Source: Colias croceus (lineage: Eukaryota > Arthropoda > Insecta > Lepidoptera > Pieridae). Taken from it: DNA of 64,000 bases. The notes beneath the pieces are model-generated. The model was not told the origin of the DNA, made no database searches, and worked only from the letters and a program-made list of their open reading frames with translations. Both the position numbers and the translations under genes were made by a program. Position 1 is the stretch's first letter. Each line of letters opens with the position of its first letter. The stretch spans positions 5,798,501-5,862,500 of the forward strand of contig NC_059564.1 of assembly GCF_905220415.1 (NCBI RefSeq), written 5' to 3'. Shown here piece by piece: positions 60,577 to 64,000 of this stretch.

Positions 60577-62324
60577 GGTTAGGTTAGGTTAGGTTAGGTT
60601 AGGTTAGGTTAGGTTAGGTTAGGTTAGGTTAGGTTAGGTTAGGTTAGGTTAGGTTAGGTTAGGTTAGGTTAGGTTAGGTTAGGTTAGGTTAGGTTAGGTT
60701 AGGTTAGGTTAGGTTAGGTTAGGTTAGGTTAGGTTAGGTTAGGTTAGGTTAGGTTAGGTTAGGTTAGGTTAGGTTAGGTTAGGTTAGGTTAGGTTAGGTT
60801 AGGTTAGGTTAGGTTAGGTTAGGTTAGGTTAGGTTAGGTTAGGTTAGGTTAGGTTAGGTTAGGTTAGGTTAGGTTAGGTTAGGTTAGGTTAGGTTAGGTT
60901 AGGTTAGGTTAGGTTAGGTTAGGTTAGGTTAGGTTAGGTTAGGTTAGGTTAGGTTAGGTTAGGTTAGGTTAGGTTAGGTTAGGTTAGGTTAGGTTAGGTT
61001 AGGTTAGGTTAGGTTAGGTTAGGTTAGGTTAGGTTAGGTTAGGTTAGGTTAGGTTAGGTTAGGTTAGGTTAGGTTAGGTTAGGTTAGGTTAGGTTAGGTT
61101 AGGTTAGGTTAGGTTAGGTTAGGTTAGGTTAGGTTAGGTTAGGTTAGGTTAGGTTAGGTTAGGTTAGGTTAGGTTAGGTTAGGTTAGGTTAGGTTAGGTT
61201 AGGTTAGGTTAGGTTAGGTTAGGTTAGGTTAGGTTAGGTTAGGTTAGGTTAGGTTAGGTTAGGTTAGGTTAGGTTAGGTTAGGTTAGGTTAGGTTAGGTT
61301 AGGTTAGGTTAGGTTAGGTTAGGTTAGGTTAGGTTAGGTTAGGTTAGGTTAGGTTAGGTTAGGTTAGGTTAGGTTAGGTTAGGTTAGGTTAGGTTAGGTT
61401 AGGTTAGGTTAGGTTAGGTTAGGTTAGGTTAGGTTAGGTTAGGTTAGGTTAGGTTAGGTTAGGTTAGGTTAGGTTAGGTTAGGTTAGGTTAGGTTAGGTT
61501 AGGTTAGGTTAGGTTAGGTTAGGTTAGGTTAGGTTAGGTTAGGTTAGGTTAGGTTAGGTTAGGTTAGGTTAGGTTAGGTTAGGTTAGGTTAGGTTAGGTT
61601 AGGTTAGGTTAGGTTAGGTTAGGTTAGGTTAGGTTAGGTTAGGTTAGGTTAGGTTAGGTTAGGTTAGGTTAGGTTAGGTTAGGTTAGGTTAGGTTAGGTT
61701 AGGTTAGGTTAGGTTAGGTTAGGTTAGGTTAGGTTAGGTTAGGTTAGGTTAGGTTAGGTTAGGTTAGGTTAGGTTAGGTTAGGTTAGGTTAGGTTAGGTT
61801 AGGTTAGGTTAGGTTAGGTTAGGTTAGGTTAGGTTAGGTTAGGTTAGGTTAGGTTAGGTTAGGTTAGGTTAGGTTAGGTTAGGTTAGGTTAGGTTAGGTT
61901 AGGTTAGGTTAGGTTAGGTTAGGTTAGGTTAGGTTAGGTTAGGTTAGGTTAGGTTAGGTTAGGTTAGGTTAGGTTAGGTTAGGTTAGGTTAGGTTAGGTT
62001 AGGTTAGGTTAGGTTAGGTTAGGTTAGGTTAGGTTAGGTTAGGTTAGGTTAGGTTAGGTTAGGTTAGGTTAGGTTAGGTTAGGTTAGGTTAGGTTAGGTT
62101 AGGTTAGGTTAGGTTAGGTTAGGTTAGGTTAGGTTAGGTTAGGTTAGGTTAGGTTAGGTTAGGTTAGGTTAGGTTAGGTTAGGTTAGGTTAGGTTAGGTT
62201 AGGTTAGGTTAGGTTAGGTTAGGTTAGGTTAGGTTAGGTTAGGTTAGGTTAGGTTAGGTTAGGTTAGGTTAGGTTAGGTTAGGTTAGGTTAGGTTAGGTT
62301 AGGTTAGGTTAGGTTAGGTTAGGT

Positions 62325-62325
<1 letters not shown>
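60577..62325 (+). repeat. (TTAGG)n array, ~350 copies with no visible variant
   Basis: About 1,749 bp of ggtta units without a visible substitution, G-rich strand on +. It is the canonical insect telomere repeat. It is flanked on the left by the truncated 5' end of element 2 and on the right by the poly(A) end of element 3. Confidence 0.97.
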
Positions 62326-62355
<30 letters not shown>

Positions 62356-64000
62356 CCGCCATCTCAGGGTGTTGTGTGCTTTTCTCTGGAATATAGTCCA
62401 GAGGTGTTTTTTATTCTTTTAATCAAATAAGTACCAAACAGTTTTTTATTCACATTAGGCCTAAATTAATACAATTTAAAATAAAAAATACAAGTTAACA
62501 ATTTACTATAACATTTCCAAATTAATAATAAAATACTAAAATTAAATATTATTACATTTAAAAACTTACATTATTAATACATTGCAATGATAATAATAAA
62601 AAACGGGATAAAATAAATGTATACAAATAAAGTTTAAAATACAAATTAATAATTCACAATGAAATTTCCAAGATAATAATAAAATACTAAAATTAAATAT
62701 TACATTTTAAAAAACTTACATCAATTTAAAACATTACAATGAAAATAATAAAACAATACGGCACAACACTTATTAAACTTAACCCTAATATCACAGTAGC
62801 TTATCACAATTTCGTTTGTTCACCACCCTCACAATTTGTTGACAAAACTCTAAAAACTCATTTCTCGTCTCGTCCCCCAGGGCCGCAGGCAGATTCTCAC
62901 CCGTCATCGCGATGCCCAATTTTTGCTCAATAACATATCTATCTCTTGCAAAAATCGGACACTCGAGCAACAGGTGAGAAACCGTCTCGTCGACTCCGGG
63001 CTGACACAGACACGATGGATTCCCCTTCAGCTTGAATCTGTTCAAGTAGAAGGCGAATCCACCGTGTCCAGTCAGTGCTTGTGTGGTGTGGTGAGTGATG
63101 TTTATTTTCCGAACTATTTTGAATGCAGCAGCAGCGCTTGGGAAAAAGAGCTTCGTGCCTCCAGCCGTCTCCCCCTCATCGTATCTCCTGTCCCATTCCC
63201 CGATCGTATCCTGTCTCAGGATACGCTCGACGAATGAAACAGGACACAGATCGTAGTCGGGTTTCCTCTTCGACCCCAGAGCGGCCTCCTTGGCTAATTG
63301 GTCCACTCTTTCGTTCCCCCTTAGCCCTGCGTGCGCCTTAATCCAAAACAGAGCGACCTCCCGCCTCTGCGAAGCAGCTTTTCGGAGGGCCGCCCTTGTT
63401 TGCACAGCAAGGGGGTGGGGGGAACCGAGTGTGACGGCCTGGAGGGCCGATCTGGAGTCGCTGAAGATGCCGACCTTCGCCACTCCGCTCTTGCAGGCTC
63501 TATCTACTGCTCTTTGGAGCGCTAGAAGTTCGGCCTGGTAGACGGTGCAATACGGCGGCAAAGCAAGCTTGACGGCCTTCGTCTCGGCCTCCCCCTCCCA
63601 TATGGAAAGGGCGGCTCCGACTCGACCCTCAATCTTGCTGCCGTCCGTGTAGATCCTGTGAACGTGGCTGTTAGCCACGTCGGAATACGAGTCCTCGTCC
63701 ACCAGCCCGAACCCCAGCCCTTCCTGCTCTGCCGGATGTGGGTCCTCAATCGCTGGAGCCATTCTTTCCACCTCCCTGTCTCCCAACGCTGGGTGCGACA
63801 CCCCCTTCTTGATCCCATATAATCTCGAAACTTCGAGTATTCTGAGGTCAAGGGGGAGTATCCCAGCCAACAGCATAGCTGAGTTCAGGGAGACGGTCCG
63901 ATATGCTCGGCAGATCTTTTGGGCGAACCCCCGTTGTACGGTGTTCAGCCTTTTTTGGACCCCCATCTTTTCCACGGTGGGTGCCCACGCTGCCGATGCA
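62326..64000 (-). mobile_element. TRAS-like element 3 (continues past the window)
   Basis: Poly(A) on the minus strand (T-run to 62347), a 3' UTR of about 440 bp, then ORF2. The element's 5' part lies beyond 64000. Insertion into CCTAA-strand repeat with the 5' end facing the G-rich-strand 3' direction matches the orientation known for Bombyx TRAS elements, as opposed to SART. Confidence 0.85.
62791..64000 (-). CDS. R1-clade (TRAS-like) retrotransposon ORF2, C-terminal part
   Basis: The minus-strand frame is open from the window edge to the stop at 62791-62793, over 400 aa, so no start is assigned. Taking residue 1 at 63975, order is: RT thumb-like region (LNTVQRGFAQKICRAYRTVS, residues 10-45), linker, RNase H about 106-232 with apparent catalytic residues D111 (YTDGS), E149 (AELLA), D173 (SDSRSA), H215 (KAHAG) and D225 (NERVDQLAK), then a zinc knuckle C322-C324-H334-C339. 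ORF2 carries out target-primed reverse transcription into telomeric repeats; the RNase H degrades the RNA strand. The frame is intact here, so the element may be recent. The endonuclease and RT core are outside the window. TRAS membership is inferred from target and orientation. Confidence 0.85.
   Translation of the reverse strand, partial: ASAAWAPTVEKMGVQKRLNTVQRGFAQKICRAYRTVSLNSAMLLAGILPLDLRILEVSRLYGIKKGVSHPALGDREVERMAPAIEDPHPAEQEGLGFGLVDEDSYSDVANSHVHRIYTDGSKIEGRVGAALSIWEGEAETKAVKLALPPYCTVYQAELLALQRAVDRACKSGVAKVGIFSDSRSALQAVTLGSPHPLAVQTRAALRKAASQRREVALFWIKAHAGLRGNERVDQLAKEAALGSKRKPDYDLCPVSFVERILRQDTIGEWDRRYDEGETAGGTKLFFPSAAAAFKIVRKINITHHTTQALTGHGGFAFYLNRFKLKGNPSCLCQPGVDETVSHLLLECPIFARDRYVIEQKLGIAMTGENLPAALGDETRNEFLEFCQQIVRVVNKRNCDKLL

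Noticed and set aside
60577..62325. CRISPR-like array
   Set aside because: It is a pure 5-bp tandem repeat with no spacers, in a eukaryotic context.
63290..63851. Other-frame ORFs opposite or overlapping the RNase H region
   Set aside because: The RNase H frame is conserved and complete; these are overlapping shadows.

Overview
The window is insect nuclear DNA, almost certainly from a moth or butterfly. It has an AT-rich background, intron-split genes, (TTAGG)n telomere-type repeat, non-LTR elements inserted in that repeat, many short interspersed 'tail' repeats and MITEs of a lepidopteran type, and an RYamide neuropeptide gene. Nothing bacterial or viral was seen. Most of the sequence is intron, intergenic spacer and transposon debris. 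Genes were found by matching short conserved exons and checking splice-site phase.

Layout: (1) 5.9-19.6 kb, + strand: the CFAP410 (C21orf2/LRRC76) homologue, 12 exons with matched phases. Its first exon was not found. The conserved LRR head and helical tail are separated by a many-exon low-complexity linker. (2) 25.2-28.9 kb, + strand: a nine-exon gene for a Ser/Arg/Glu-rich, partly coiled-coil protein that I cannot name. (3) 31.05-32.28 kb, + strand: two tiny related secreted Cys-rich peptides of 44 aa each. They sit in consecutive exons that look like one dicistronic transcript: the stop of the first lies 50 nt before the ATG of the second, and that ATG abuts a splice donor. This is the most novel item in the window. 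(4) 32.79-35.22 kb, - strand: ribosomal protein S21, complete at 83 aa, with a TOP-like 5' exon and a MITE nest in its large intron; it converges on the peptide locus. (5) 43.4-53.5 kb, - strand: the RYamide neuropeptide precursor, complete at 96 aa in four exons. (6) 58.3-64.0 kb: degenerate CCTAA repeats, then (TTAGG)n arrays, including about 350 copies with no visible variant, interrupted by three minus-strand copies of a TRAS-like R1-clade retrotransposon. The last copy carries thumb, RNase H and zinc-knuckle regions and runs off the window.

The genes are not a functional cluster; they are ordinary neighbours on a chromosome. The right edge looks telomeric or subtelomeric: the G-rich strand points right and the TRAS-like 5' ends face right. 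Other structures include PIF/Harbinger-like, hAT-like and mariner-like MITEs, a 1.5 kb foldback, a 1.8 kb TIR element holding a two-exon 46-aa ORF, a local ~130 bp tandem repeat, and several near-perfect hairpins.
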